DNA of 64,000 nt from JAAFJM01 sp964529175 (GCA_964529175.1 CAZGVO010000007.1:1-64000); one strand, 5' to 3'. Positions 45,120-53,974 are shown, counted from the stretch's first letter. The notes: a model not told the origin generated them from the sequence alone. Program-made: numbers and translations.

Positions 45120-46236
45120 GCCAAAGGAAATAGTATACATTAATCAAAATGCAGGCTATTTGATGATTGATATTATCAATGCAAAAGATAACAGCTTTAA
45201 AAAGTCAATCATTACAGGTAAAATTATACCTAGAAACAAGCAATTAGCCGCTGATGTAACAATAAATAAAATAATAACTTACAATAGAAGTTCTAGTATA
45301 AAAAGAATTTTTTCTTGGATTTGGGGTTTTATTCAAATTTTATTTTTGGTAAAGTTTAAATATAGAAAAGCAGAATTATTCATAGTTACAAATCCCCCTT
45401 TCTCTACTTTTTTGCCTTTATTATGTCAAAACAAATTTTCATTGCTTGTTTACGATATTTATCCTGATGCTTTTGTGCAATATGGTATATTAAATAAGAA
45501 ATCTAAATTGATCAAATATTGGGAAAATGCCAATAAAAAAATTTATCCCAAAGCACAAAATATTTATACTTTAAGCAATGGTATGAAAAACCTGCTTTCA
45601 AATTATGTAAATGAGGCTAAAATTAGTGTAGTGCCAATTTGGACTGATAATACTTTTCTTAAACCCATACCTAAACATGAAAATGAATTTATTTTAAAAA
45701 ATAACCTTCAAAATAAATTTGTAGTCATGTATTCAGGCAATTTAGGATTTTCGCACGATGTAGAAATTATACCCGAAATAGCAAAAATTATAACTATTCC
45801 AGAAATTGATTTTTTAATTATTGGAGATGGAGATAAAAAATCATTAATTGAGCAAAAAATAAAAGACTATCAACTTACTAATTGTAAATTACTTCCTTGG
45901 CAAGAAACCAAAATGTTACCTTTTTCTTTAGCTGCGGCTGATTTATCAATTGTAACGTTAGGCAAAGAGGCTTCGTTATTAAGCGTACCTAGTAAAACAT
46001 TTAATATCATGTCAGTGGGCACTCCATTATTATGTATAGCAAGTCAAAAATCAGAACTAGCACAATTAGTTAAGACCAATAAGGTAGGAAAAATTTTTGA
46101 CGCCAATCAATTAGAAGAAATAAAAGATTTTATACTTCAACTTTTTAACAATAAAAATTTATTGGAACAATATAAACAGAATTCCTTGTTAACCTCAAAA
46201 TTATTTGGACCAGAAAACGCAAATAAATTTAACTAA
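45112..46236 (+). CDS. WbuB-like glycosyltransferase family 4
   Basis: A 374-residue GT-B enzyme of the WbuB/WcaI-like group. Typical segments are FIVTNPPFSTFLPLL, LLVYDIYPDAFVQYG, NIYTLSNGMKNLLSNYV and VMYSGNLGFSHDVEIIPEIA, ending with SVPSKTFNIMSVGTPLLCIA. WbuB of E. coli transfers L-FucNAc to the lipid-linked first sugar. Immediately before the phosphoglycosyltransferase gene, a second-sugar role is reasonable here too, with the product of the CapE branch a possible donor. That donor assignment is inference. Confidence 0.85.
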   Translation: MTEPKEIVYINQNAGYLMIDIINAKDNSFKKSIITGKIIPRNKQLAADVTINKIITYNRSSSIKRIFSWIWGFIQILFLVKFKYRKAELFIVTNPPFSTFLPLLCQNKFSLLVYDIYPDAFVQYGILNKKSKLIKYWENANKKIYPKAQNIYTLSNGMKNLLSNYVNEAKISVVPIWTDNTFLKPIPKHENEFILKNNLQNKFVVMYSGNLGFSHDVEIIPEIAKIITIPEIDFLIIGDGDKKSLIEQKIKDYQLTNCKLLPWQETKMLPFSLAAADLSIVTLGKEASLLSVPSKTFNIMSVGTPLLCIASQKSELAQLVKTNKVGKIFDANQLEEIKDFILQLFNNKNLLEQYKQNSLLTSKLFGPENANKFN

Positions 46237-46241
46237 ATAAA

Positions 46242-46850
46242 ATGTATTCATTATTTCTAAAACGTTTTATAGATTTTACTTTATCATTAATTGCTTTAAT
46301 GATTATATCTCCAATACTATTGATTGTAACTATTCTATTATATATTGTTAATCAAGGTAAGCCCTTCTTTACGCAAGAGCGACCTGGTAAGAATGCTAGA
46401 ATTTTTAGGGTAATTAAATTTAAAACCATGAATGATAAGAAGGATTTAAATGGAAAACTATTACCTGACAAAGAGAGATTAACTCCTATAGGACAATTGG
46501 TAAGAAGCACCTCCATTGATGAATTACCTCAGCTTATAAATGTGCTAAAAGGTGATATGAGTTTAATTGGTCCAAGGCCACTGTTAGTAAAATATTTACC
46601 ACTGTATAATGAAAAACAAGCTAGGAGGCATGAGGTAAAACCAGGCATAACTGGTTGGGCGCAAGTAAATGGGCGCAACGCAATAAGTTGGGAACAAAAA
46701 TTTGACTACGATGTGTGGTATGTAGATAATATCAGTTTTATACTTGATATAAGCATTATTTTTAAAACCTTAAAAAAAGTAATTTTCCGAGAAAATATAA
46801 ACTCCAATACCAGTGCCACCATGGAGGCATTTAAAGGTAGTGGAAACTAA
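46242..46850 (+). CDS. PglC-type undecaprenyl-phosphate phosphoglycosyltransferase
   Basis: A 202-residue monotopic phosphoglycosyltransferase with one N-terminal re-entrant hydrophobic helix (residues 12-36). It lacks the extra helices of WcaJ. The basic FKTMND motif, the catalytic Asp93-Glu94 in SIDELPQLINVLKGDMSLIG, GPRPL and the KPGITGWAQVNGRNAISW segment are all intact. It should place the first sugar phosphate on undecaprenyl phosphate and so start repeat-unit synthesis. PglC uses UDP-diacetylbacillosamine, and PglD- and PglE-like genes downstream make a bacillosamine-type first sugar likely. Four bases separate it from the acyl-carrier gene. Confidence 0.92.
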   Translation: MYSLFLKRFIDFTLSLIALMIISPILLIVTILLYIVNQGKPFFTQERPGKNARIFRVIKFKTMNDKKDLNGKLLPDKERLTPIGQLVRSTSIDELPQLINVLKGDMSLIGPRPLLVKYLPLYNEKQARRHEVKPGITGWAQVNGRNAISWEQKFDYDVWYVDNISFILDISIIFKTLKKVIFRENINSNTSATMEAFKGSGN

Positions 46851-46854
46851 AAAA

Positions 46855-47091
46855 ATGATACTCATGCAAGAAAAATTTATTAAATTATTACAAGATGCTT
46901 TTGAAATGGAAGATGGTTCCATTAACATGAATGATAATTTTAAAGAATATCCTGAATGGGGTTCTTTGGCTAGGTTATCGCTAATTGCTATGTTAGATGA
47001 TGAGTTTGAAGTAAATATTGAAGATGATGTTTTTAAAACATTAGTTACAGTAGAAGATTTATACAACGAAGTACAAAAAAGAAAAGGTTAG
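46855..47091 (+). CDS. Acyl carrier protein-like protein
   Basis: A 78-residue acidic four-helix protein. The attachment serine for 4'-phosphopantetheine is Ser37 in EWGSLARLSLIAML, where Gly replaces the usual Asp of the DSL motif. EFEVNIEDDVFKTLVTVEDL matches helix III and IV of ACPs. I choose the ATG at 46855; ATG 46864 would also do. As a specialised ACP it may carry a short acyl chain for sugar N-acylation, together with the KAS III and SDR encoded downstream. It closes the gene string that follows the arg block; a 646-base repeat region comes next. Confidence 0.83.
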   Translation: MILMQEKFIKLLQDAFEMEDGSINMNDNFKEYPEWGSLARLSLIAMLDDEFEVNIEDDVFKTLVTVEDLYNEVQKRKG

Positions 47092-47132
47092 GTAACTTTT
47101 ATTGGTTAACTTTGTTTGTCAAACTCTTAATT

Positions 47133-47268
47133 CAATGTCATGGTGAGCCTGACGAAGACCATACAAGGATAAGCATAAGTTCACCCATTCGTAGTGCGAC
47201 AAGTCCACTATGACTCAGGATGACAACGAAAATCCAATGTCATGGTGAGCTTGACGAATCCAGACACG
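47133..47268 (+). repeat. 136-bp direct repeat, copy 1
   Basis: It begins CAATGTCATGGTGAGCCTGA and ends with AATCCAGACACG, and contains AGTGCGACAAGTCCACTATG. It differs from copy 2 at about five positions. It is composed of short GTGAGC(C/T)TGACGAAG units related to the dispersed TTCGACAAGCTCAG palindromes. Confidence 0.85.
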
Positions 47269-47384
47269 TAACTTCAATATTATACTAAGTTTTTCAAAGA
47301 CCGTTCACCTCCAGATGTATCGGGATGTTAAGCTCACGGTGACACAGTATTTAAAGTCAGTCTGAGCTTGACGAAGACTAAATC

Positions 47385-47520
47385 CAATGTCATGGTGAGC
47401 CTGACGAAGACCATACATAGATAAGCATAAGTTCACCGATTCGTAGTGCGACAAGTCCACTATGACTCAGGGTGACAACGAAAATCCAATGTCATGGTGA
47501 GCTTGACGAATCCATACACG
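47385..47520 (+). repeat. 136-bp direct repeat, copy 2, within a 646-base repeat-only spacer
   Basis: This copy starts 252 bases after the start of copy 1. The spacer 47092-47737 also has shorter units (CAGTCTGAGCTTGACGAAGA, TCCCGAAAAATCGGGATCA) and ends with a GCTTCGGCTTCGCTCAGCGA unit just before the KAS III gene. I see no gene or clear promoter in it. Confidence 0.85.
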
Positions 47521-47737
47521 AAGTCAGTCTGAGCTTGACGAAGACCGTTCACCTCCCGAAAAATCGGGATCAAGCTCAGGGTGACAAAAAACTTTTGGTG
47601 TCATGGTTAGCCTGACGAAGTTTGTCAGTCTGAGCCTGACGAAGACCGTAAACCTTTTAAACAATAAGCATCGCTTCGGCTTCGCTCAGCGACCGGTAAA
47701 ATTAAGTAAACACTAAACTTTAAACCAAATCTCCCTC

Positions 47738-48796
47738 ATGGCATACCTTACTTTCCATAATATTGGTATCAAAGGAATTGCAGCAGCAGTGCCTAAGAAT
47801 ACCATTAACAATTATGAATATACAAAACACTTTCCAAAAGAAGATGTAAAAGAAATTGTAGATAAAACTGGTGTTAAAGAAAGACGTTTTGCTGAAATTG
47901 GAACTTGTGCATCTGATTTATGTTTTGCAGCAGCAAATCAATTATTTGTCGATTTACAAATTGACAAGTCGGAAATTGATGCTTTGATATTTATCTCGCA
48001 AACTGCCGATTATAGAATGCCTGCCACCAGTATTATACTGCAACATAAATTAGGGTTACCTAAAAAAGCAATGGCCTTTGATATCAATTTAGGATGTTCT
48101 GGATTTGTTTATGGTTTAAGTGTGGCCTATTCGTTAATGCAACAACCTAGTTTTAGAAAAATATTAGTGTTAGATGGAGAAACTCGTTCTAGAATTTATT
48201 CACCAAAAGACCGTAAAACAGCTTTTTTATTTGGAGATGCTGGCATAGCAGCCATTATTGAAAAGGATGATAAATATGGTATATCCCATTTTTCATTAGG
48301 TTCAGATGGCTCAAAAGAATCGTTAATTAAAGTAGATGCTGGCGGATATAGAAACCCAAGTACTGCTGAAACTTTAACAGAAAAAGTGATTGATGAATAT
48401 GGGAATATTCGTTCTGATGAACATGGTTATATGAATGGGGCTGATGTGTTTAATTTTGTATTACTCGAAATACCAAAAGACATAAAAAACTTATTGGCAA
48501 CTAGCCAAGAAACAACAGAAACCATTGACCATTTTGTGTTTCATCAAGCCAATAGTTATATGAACGACTATTTAAAAAACAAAATGAAATTACCTGAAGA
48601 AAAAGTGCCTACTTCTATAGAAAAATTTGGCAATACCTCTTCTGTATCAATACCATTAACCATTGCCTTAAAACTCAAAAACGAACTAATAGGAAATAAA
48701 AAATTACTATTGAGTGGATTTGGTGTGGGCATGTCGTGGGCAAGCGCTGTAATACAAACCTCTAATTGTAAAATTAGTGAAATTGTAGAAATTTAA
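47738..48796 (+). CDS. 3-oxoacyl-ACP synthase III (KAS III/FabH-like)
   Basis: A 352-residue thiolase-fold condensing enzyme. The catalytic triad is complete: Cys120 in INLGCSGFVYGL, His269 in FVFHQANSYMND and Asn299 in KFGNTSSVSIPLT. SGFGVGMSWAS near the end is typical of FabH. It would condense an acyl-CoA with malonyl-ACP. It is not in a fatty-acid operon but between an ACP-like gene and a FabG-like SDR inside the glycan locus. A role in making a short 3-hydroxyacyl group for sugar acylation is therefore likely, as inferred for similar genes in Flavobacterium O-antigen loci. Confidence 0.9.
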   Translation: MAYLTFHNIGIKGIAAAVPKNTINNYEYTKHFPKEDVKEIVDKTGVKERRFAEIGTCASDLCFAAANQLFVDLQIDKSEIDALIFISQTADYRMPATSIILQHKLGLPKKAMAFDINLGCSGFVYGLSVAYSLMQQPSFRKILVLDGETRSRIYSPKDRKTAFLFGDAGIAAIIEKDDKYGISHFSLGSDGSKESLIKVDAGGYRNPSTAETLTEKVIDEYGNIRSDEHGYMNGADVFNFVLLEIPKDIKNLLATSQETTETIDHFVFHQANSYMNDYLKNKMKLPEEKVPTSIEKFGNTSSVSIPLTIALKLKNELIGNKKLLLSGFGVGMSWASAVIQTSNCKISEIVEI

Positions 48797-49111
48797 TTCA
48801 AGGAAACCAATATCAGTATAAGCTTTCTTGATAGCCAATGAAAAAAGACTAAACTCTCTAAATCATCAGCTGCTGGAATAACCCCTCTTAACACACTTCG
48901 TCCGATAACTATCAGACTTAACTAAGTGAAAAAAACGGTGCACAACTAATTTCTTAGGAACGGTTAAAATTATAAGTATATGGTTTTAACTGATGCATAA
49001 TAAAAAAATTAGTGAGAATACACAACCTTTGGCATCATAGAAATCGTGCAACAACACTTCGACAAGCTCAATGACTAAACAACGAACAACTATCAACTAA
49101 AATAAAATTGT
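48797..49111 (+). repeat. Spacer with degraded palindromic repeats
   Basis: It holds fragments of the dispersed families, CTTCGTCCGATAACTATCAGAC at about 48897 and ACTTCGACAAGCTCAATGAC at about 49055. The rest is AT-rich. No gene, clear promoter or terminator is seen. Confidence 0.5.
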
Positions 49112-49603
49112 ATGTTAGAAATAAAAATATTCAACGAACTAGAAGAAAAACTGATAAGTGAAGGATTTAATATTACCAATAAAGACTTTACAAGACCTTG
49201 GGGTGGTTTTTTTGTAATAGATGAAGCACAATGTGAAATATTTGTTAAACAATTTTTTACTGATTTAGATTTTAAAGATATAAAAAATGGATTGCAGTTA
49301 AGCCCTAAAATTTTAATTGTATTACCTAACAAACGCTTATCATGGCAATACCACTTTAGAAGATCTGAAATTTGGAAAGTAATACATGGAACGGCAGGTA
49401 TAGTTAGAAGCAACAATGATAATGAAGGTGACCTTGAAATAATGAATGTTGATAGTCAAATTACATTGCGACAAGGAGAAAGACACAGATTAGTTGGATT
49501 AAATGAATATGCAGTTATAGCCGAAATTTGGCAGCATTTAGATTCAAATAACCCATCAAACGAAGAAGATATAGTTAGATTACAAGACGATTTTGGTCGG
49601 TAG
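49112..49603 (+). CDS. Cupin of the mannose-6-phosphate isomerase type
   Basis: A 163-residue single cupin. FTRPWGGFFVIDEAQ, LSWQYHFRRSEIWKVIHGTA (metal-binding His and Glu), LRQGERHRLVGL (second His motif) and IAEIWQHLDSNN follow the pattern of type II phosphomannose-isomerase cupins found fused to ManC elsewhere. It may supply mannose 6-phosphate for the GDP-fucose branch, matching the missing domain of the ManC at 16083. Alternatively it could be a sugar epimerase or isomerase of the same fold. It is isolated between two repeat-filled spacers. Confidence 0.78.
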   Translation: MLEIKIFNELEEKLISEGFNITNKDFTRPWGGFFVIDEAQCEIFVKQFFTDLDFKDIKNGLQLSPKILIVLPNKRLSWQYHFRRSEIWKVIHGTAGIVRSNNDNEGDLEIMNVDSQITLRQGERHRLVGLNEYAVIAEIWQHLDSNNPSNEEDIVRLQDDFGR

Positions 49604-49989
49604 AAATTAACAAGCTTGTATACCCGTTCGACAAGCTTGGGGTGACAAAAACAGCCAATGTCATAGTGAGCTTTCCCTACAGCTATCGAGAGATGACCTA
49701 ACACAGATGTCAGTCTGAGCTTAACGAAAACTGTTCAACTCCCGAAAAATCTGGATCAAGTTCAGTGTGACTATGTCATGATGAGTTTAACGAAGACCAA
49801 TTTCAATGTAAATGTTAGCTTGTCAAATCCATGACACGAATGCAATCAATTGCCTTCCGATTACTATCGGAATGTTTTAGCTGGCGGCTTTCAATGTCAT
49901 GGTGAACCTTCCCGATAGCAATTAGGATAAGACCTATAACCATATAAACCCCTAAACTGTCTAAACCCCTAAACCTCCTAAACAAAAAA
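49604..49989 (+). repeat. Repeat-filled spacer (TTCGAC/GTGAGC units and CTAAACCCC words)
   Basis: Degraded copies of the 47-kb repeat family are present: CGACAAGCTTGGGGTGACA, AGTCTGAGCTTAACGAAAAC and TCCCGAAAAATCTGGATCAA. Before the next gene, 49945-49983 consists of AAACCCCTAAAC words, the same family found inside the tviC-like gene. No gene is seen. Confidence 0.7.
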
Positions 49990-50751
49990 ATGAACCCCTT
50001 CTCTCTCCAAAACAAAAACATCATTATTACAGGTGCATCATCGGGTTTAGGTAAGGCATGTGCAATATTATTTAGTCAATTAGGTGCAACTTTGGTTTTA
50101 GTTGGTCGCAATGAACAAAGATTAATAGAAACCAAAAATGAAATGGATAATAATGATAATCATTTAATAATAGTTACCGATTTAACCAAACTTGAGGGTT
50201 TAGAAAAATTAATTAATGATGCTGCATTAAAGTTAGGAACATTTGATGGACTGGTGCATTGTGCTGGTATATCTACCACCCTACCTCTTAGGCTAACCAA
50301 TGAGGAAAAGTTAAATTACTTTTTTCAAACTAATGTATATAGTGCCATTGAACTCTGTAAAATTTTGAGTAAACCCAAATATATTAATAAAAATGGAGGA
50401 AGTTTTGTACTCCTCAGTTCTGTTATGGGACATGTAGGAGAAGTTGGAAAAACCATATATGGATTAACCAAAGGAGCATTATTGGCAGGAGTAAAATCTA
50501 TGGCTGTAGAATTGGCTCCCAAAAAAATTAGAGTTAATTGTATTTCGCCTGGAGTAATTATTACACCCATGACAAGCGCACAACCCTACAATGAAAATGA
50601 AACTTCATTAAATATGATTAAAAGCTATCATCCACTTGGCTTAGGAGAGCCAAATGATATAGCAAATGCTTGTGCTTATTTTATTTCAGATGCTTCAAAA
50701 TGGGTAACAGGTACTAATTTAATGGTAGATGGAGGATATACAGCTAGATAA
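49990..50751 (+). CDS. FabG-like short-chain dehydrogenase/reductase
   Basis: A 253-residue classical SDR. The cofactor loop IITGASSGLGKACAILF, LVGRNEQRL (Arg after strand 2, favouring NADPH), HCAGIS, catalytic Ser in VLLSSVMGHVGEVG and the YGLTKGAL Tyr/Lys pair are present. The end reads GTNLMVDGGYTAR. The sequence is closest in style to 3-oxoacyl-ACP reductases. Between KAS III and two PglD-like acyltransferases it could reduce a 3-ketoacyl-ACP to the 3-hydroxyacyl form. Reduction of a keto sugar is the alternative. Confidence 0.87.
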   Translation: MNPFSLQNKNIIITGASSGLGKACAILFSQLGATLVLVGRNEQRLIETKNEMDNNDNHLIIVTDLTKLEGLEKLINDAALKLGTFDGLVHCAGISTTLPLRLTNEEKLNYFFQTNVYSAIELCKILSKPKYINKNGGSFVLLSSVMGHVGEVGKTIYGLTKGALLAGVKSMAVELAPKKIRVNCISPGVIITPMTSAQPYNENETSLNMIKSYHPLGLGEPNDIANACAYFISDASKWVTGTNLMVDGGYTAR

Positions 50752-50778
50752 TAAGCGAATAAACTTAATATAATACTG

Positions 50779-51423
50779 ATGAAAAATATAATAATCATAG
50801 GTGCTGGCGGACATGCAGCCGAATTAAACGATTACATAAGATTACATAATAGTTTAAAACCACAAGAAACTATTAAAATAATTGGTTTTATTGATGACGA
50901 TGCAACAATATATACTCATTACGATTATGAAGCACCATACCTAGGTTTGATAAAAGAACACCAAATAAATACAGAAGTATTTTATTTAATGGGAATTGCC
51001 AATCTTAAATATAGAAAAGAAATAACTGAAAACTTTATTTTAAAGGGCGCCAAGTTCACAGGATTTATTCATCCAACAGTGGTAATATCTCCTTCGGCAG
51101 TTATTGATGAAAGTGTGGTAATATCTCACAGCACCTCTGTGGGGCCAAAGGTTAAAATTGGAAAACATAACCTCATTAACTCGCGCTGTACTATTGGACA
51201 CGATACTCAAATTGGCGAATACAATTTTATTAGTCCAATGGTTGCACTATCAGGAAATACCAAAATAGGGAACGAAAATTTAATTGGCACTGGCTCAATT
51301 ACCATACCAGCCATTAATATTGGAAACAATAATAAAATAGGAGCTGGTACTGTGGTAATTTTTGATATTCCAAACGAAATGACAGTAGTAGGAAGCAAAC
51401 CTAAAATGTTTGAAAATAAATAA
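50779..51423 (+). CDS. NeuD/PglD-family sugar acyltransferase, first of two
   Basis: A 214-residue protein. An N-terminal nucleotide-sugar-binding Rossmann-like domain (IIIIGAGGHAAELNDYI; IIGFIDDD) is followed by a left-handed beta helix of hexapeptide repeats from about residue 95. The general-base His is in NSRCTIGHDTQIGEY. PglD acetylates the 4-amino group of UDP-4-amino sugars in bacillosamine synthesis. This protein and the next one are not near-identical, so the locus may use two acyl donors or two substrates. It is closely linked to the SDR gene (27 bases). Confidence 0.87.
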   Translation: MKNIIIIGAGGHAAELNDYIRLHNSLKPQETIKIIGFIDDDATIYTHYDYEAPYLGLIKEHQINTEVFYLMGIANLKYRKEITENFILKGAKFTGFIHPTVVISPSAVIDESVVISHSTSVGPKVKIGKHNLINSRCTIGHDTQIGEYNFISPMVALSGNTKIGNENLIGTGSITIPAINIGNNNKIGAGTVVIFDIPNEMTVVGSKPKMFENK

Positions 51424-51424
51424 A

Positions 51425-52054
51425 ATGCAAAAACCAATTTGGATTTATGGTGCAGGAGGAATGGGTAAGGAAACCAATTGGTTAATAGAAACATATTTAT
51501 TAAAAGAATGGCTTGTTAAAGGATTTATTGATGATTATAAACCATCAGGTTTATTTATGGAGTTGCCTTTACAAACTCAATTAAACCCAACAGAAAATTG
51601 TGTAATTGCCATTGCTGACTCTAAAATAAGAAAAGCAATCTTTGAAAAAAATAGCTCCCTGAAATTTTGTAATATCATTCACCCTGAAATAAAACTACAT
51701 CAATCCATTCAAATGGGTGACGGCAATATTATAAGCAAAGGAGTAGTTTTAACATTAGATATTGCAATTGGTAACCACAACATTATCAATAGCAATAGCA
51801 CCATTGGACATGATTGTGTTATTGAAGATTTTGTATCCATTATGTTTGGTGCGCATATATCAGGCAATGTAAAAATTGAAGAAGGTACTTTAATAGGCTC
51901 TGGAGCAGTGATATTACCAAATATTACAATTGGTAAATGGTGTAAAATTGGAGCAGGTGCTGTAATTACCAAAGATATACCTGATAATTGCACGGTGGTT
52001 GGTGTACCAGGGAGAATTGTAAAAGTTGAAGAACAAAGTATGAATTATGAATAA
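51425..52054 (+). CDS. NeuD/PglD-family sugar acyltransferase, second of two
   Basis: A 209-residue protein of the same two-domain layout: IWIYGAGGMGKETNWLIE at the start, then hexapeptide repeats with SNSTIGHDCVIEDFVS (catalytic His) and IGSGAVILPNITIGKWCKIG. I use the ATG at 51425, one base after the previous stop; a TTG at 51410 would overlap that gene. A second PglD-like enzyme beside ACP, KAS III and SDR genes might take a hydroxyacyl group from the ACP rather than acetyl-CoA. This is inference only. Confidence 0.85.
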   Translation: MQKPIWIYGAGGMGKETNWLIETYLLKEWLVKGFIDDYKPSGLFMELPLQTQLNPTENCVIAIADSKIRKAIFEKNSSLKFCNIIHPEIKLHQSIQMGDGNIISKGVVLTLDIAIGNHNIINSNSTIGHDCVIEDFVSIMFGAHISGNVKIEEGTLIGSGAVILPNITIGKWCKIGAGAVITKDIPDNCTVVGVPGRIVKVEEQSMNYE

Positions 52055-52776
52055 CGTAAAACACCTTTATCCCTTTAATTGCCACATGTTCCGAATACTT
52101 TCGGAATTAGCCTGTGGATGAAAATTTTTAATTAAAATAAGTTTTTAGTGTTAAGTATAAAATATGAAATATAAAATCATGTAGAGACGTTGCACTGCAA
52201 CGTCTTTGATGTATAATATAACTATTGTTGGTGTCGCTACGTTAAAACACCAACAATGGAAAAAAATAGAGAAAATACATTGTCACGCTTCAGGCGTGAG
52301 GGAATTTTCCCGCACCTTTTAAAAAACATAAGCCCTGAAAGGGTGAAATACACTAACATAGGGTGCAGCCCTATGCAAAAAACCGATAACTATCGGTAAC
52401 CAAACCTTGGGCATTTGGGAACAGCGCTTCGGCTCCGCTCAGCGACCGGAAACTTCAACAAGCTCAGTGTACGAGAAACAGACAGCTGTTGTCTATCAAT
52501 TAAAATTCAAATTAGATTGCTTCTCACGCTTTGGCGTGATCGCAATGACGAATAAACTGGCATTGCCAATAAAGATGTTTCACTCCGTTCAACATGACGG
52601 ATGTGGAAAACAGGCGCTTCGACTTCGCTCAGCGACCGAAAAATTCGACAGGCTCAGTGACCAGAAACAGACAACGATAAACGAACAACGATAAACGTTT
52701 TCGATAAACAACATAAAAAACTTCCTTGCATTGCGAGCTTTAAGTTATTAATATTGCCACATAATTTTTTAATAAA
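52055..52776. repeat. Cluster B of REP-like palindromes, partly inverted relative to cluster A
   Basis: A gene-free mosaic. It holds TTCCGA..TCGGAA near 52090, the AGACGTTGCA/TGCAACGTCT inverted repeat at about 52184-52206, the TTGTTGGTGTCGC..ACACCAACAA hairpin at 52223-52259, and CACGCTTCAGGCGTGAG at about 52284. ACATAAGCCCTGAAAGGGTG and ATAGGGTGCAGCCCTAT (52320-52375) are the reverse complement of a segment in cluster A. TTGCTTCTCACGCTTTGGCG at about 52519 is the reverse complement of the cluster-A core. Two GCTTCG..CGCTCAGCGACCG units are at about 52430 and 52615. A short open frame across it (52407-52694) is only repeat sequence. Confidence 0.8.
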
Positions 52777-53907
52777 ATGACTAAACCTAAAATATGGCTT
52801 TCTTCTCCTCACATGAGTGGAAAGGAATTTGAATATGTAAAAGAAGCTTTTGATACCAATTGGATTGCACCACTAGGCCCACATGTAGATGGTTTTGAAA
52901 AGGATTTATGCGATTTTACCAAATCAACCAATGCAGCAGCATTAAGTGCAGGTACAGCAGCCATCCACTTAGCATTAATTTTATTAGATGTAAAGGCAGG
53001 CGATGAAGTAATTTGTCAAAGTTTTACTTTTTCAGCTTCGGCTAACCCTATTGTTTATCAAGGTGCTACGCCAATATTTGTCGATTCAGAAACAGATACT
53101 TGGAATATGTGTCCAATTCATTTGCGTAAAGCCATTGAAGATAGAATGGCTAAAGGTAAAAAACCTAAAGCCATTATTCCAGTTCATTTATATGGTATGC
53201 CTGCTAAAATGAACGAAATTATTGCCATAGCTAATGAGTTTGATATTCCGGTAATAGAAGATGCGGCCGAAGGATTAGGCGCACATATTGATGGTAAAGC
53301 TTGCGGTACTTTTGGAAAATTAGGTGTACTTTCATTTAACGGAAATAAAATTATAACTACAAGTGGCGGTGGTGCATTATTATCTAATAACGAAGATTAT
53401 ATTAAAAAGGCGCGTTTTTTAGCAACTCAAGCACGCGATGCTGCTCCTCATTACCAACATTCGCATATTGGTTATAATTACCGTATGAGTAATGTTTGTG
53501 CAGCTATTGGCAGAGGACAAATGACTGTATTGCAAGATAGGGTAAATCAAAGACGATTGAATTTTGAACTTTATAAGCAACATTTGGCAAATATACCTGG
53601 TATTACCTTTTTAAATGAACCTGCAGGTTATTACAGTAACCGTTGGTTAAGTACAATTTTGGTTGATCCATCAAAAACCAAAGGCGTTACACGAGAAGAT
53701 ATTAGGTTAGCATTGGAAAAAGAAAATATAGAAAGCCGACCATTGTGGAAGCCAATGCACATGCAGCCAATTTTTGAAAACTATCCGTTTTATGGTGATG
53801 GTACTGCTGAAAGATTATTTGAACAAGGATTATGTTTACCTTCGGGTAGCAACTTAGCTGAAAACGAACTTTTAGAAGTAGTAAAAATAATAAGAACTTT
53901 ATTGTAA
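52777..53907 (+). CDS. PglE-like UDP-4-keto sugar aminotransferase (DegT family)
   Basis: A 376-residue DegT/DnrJ enzyme. SAGTAAIHLALILL (phosphate loop), VIEDAAEGLGA (PLP Asp) and LSFNGNKIITTSGGGALL with the Schiff-base Lys191 are close in style to PglE and related 4-aminotransferases. With the PglD-like acyltransferases and the PglC-like initiating enzyme it makes a bacillosamine-type pathway likely. The required non-epimerising 4,6-dehydratase (PglF type) is not in the window, and the CapE-like enzyme at 18345 belongs to the inverting group. The gene is followed by a clear terminator. Confidence 0.88.
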   Translation: MTKPKIWLSSPHMSGKEFEYVKEAFDTNWIAPLGPHVDGFEKDLCDFTKSTNAAALSAGTAAIHLALILLDVKAGDEVICQSFTFSASANPIVYQGATPIFVDSETDTWNMCPIHLRKAIEDRMAKGKKPKAIIPVHLYGMPAKMNEIIAIANEFDIPVIEDAAEGLGAHIDGKACGTFGKLGVLSFNGNKIITTSGGGALLSNNEDYIKKARFLATQARDAAPHYQHSHIGYNYRMSNVCAAIGRGQMTVLQDRVNQRRLNFELYKQHLANIPGITFLNEPAGYYSNRWLSTILVDPSKTKGVTREDIRLALEKENIESRPLWKPMHMQPIFENYPFYGDGTAERLFEQGLCLPSGSNLAENELLEVVKIIRTLL

Positions 53908-53928
53908 ATAGCTTATTTATAAATGTAA

Positions 53929-53966
53929 AAAGGGAGTTGGAATTCATTTCAATTCCCTTTTTTTTT
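53929..53966 (+). terminator. Rho-independent terminator after the PglE-like gene
   Basis: AAAGGGAGTTG (53929-53939) pairs with CAATTCCCTTT (53950-53960) with one G-T pair, around a 10-base loop. It is continued by six more T. It lies 22 bases after the stop codon and should end the acyl-sugar unit. Confidence 0.85.
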
Positions 53967-53974
53967 GAAATAAA

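Noticed and set aside
47101..47737. CRISPR array, because of repeated units
   Set aside because: Repeat lengths and spacings are irregular, units are diverged, there are no uniform spacers, and no cas genes are seen.
52407..52694. A 95-codon plus-strand frame in cluster B
   Set aside because: It spans several GCTTCG..CTCAGCGACCG and CACGC units, and its protein has no resemblance to known families. It is most likely spurious.
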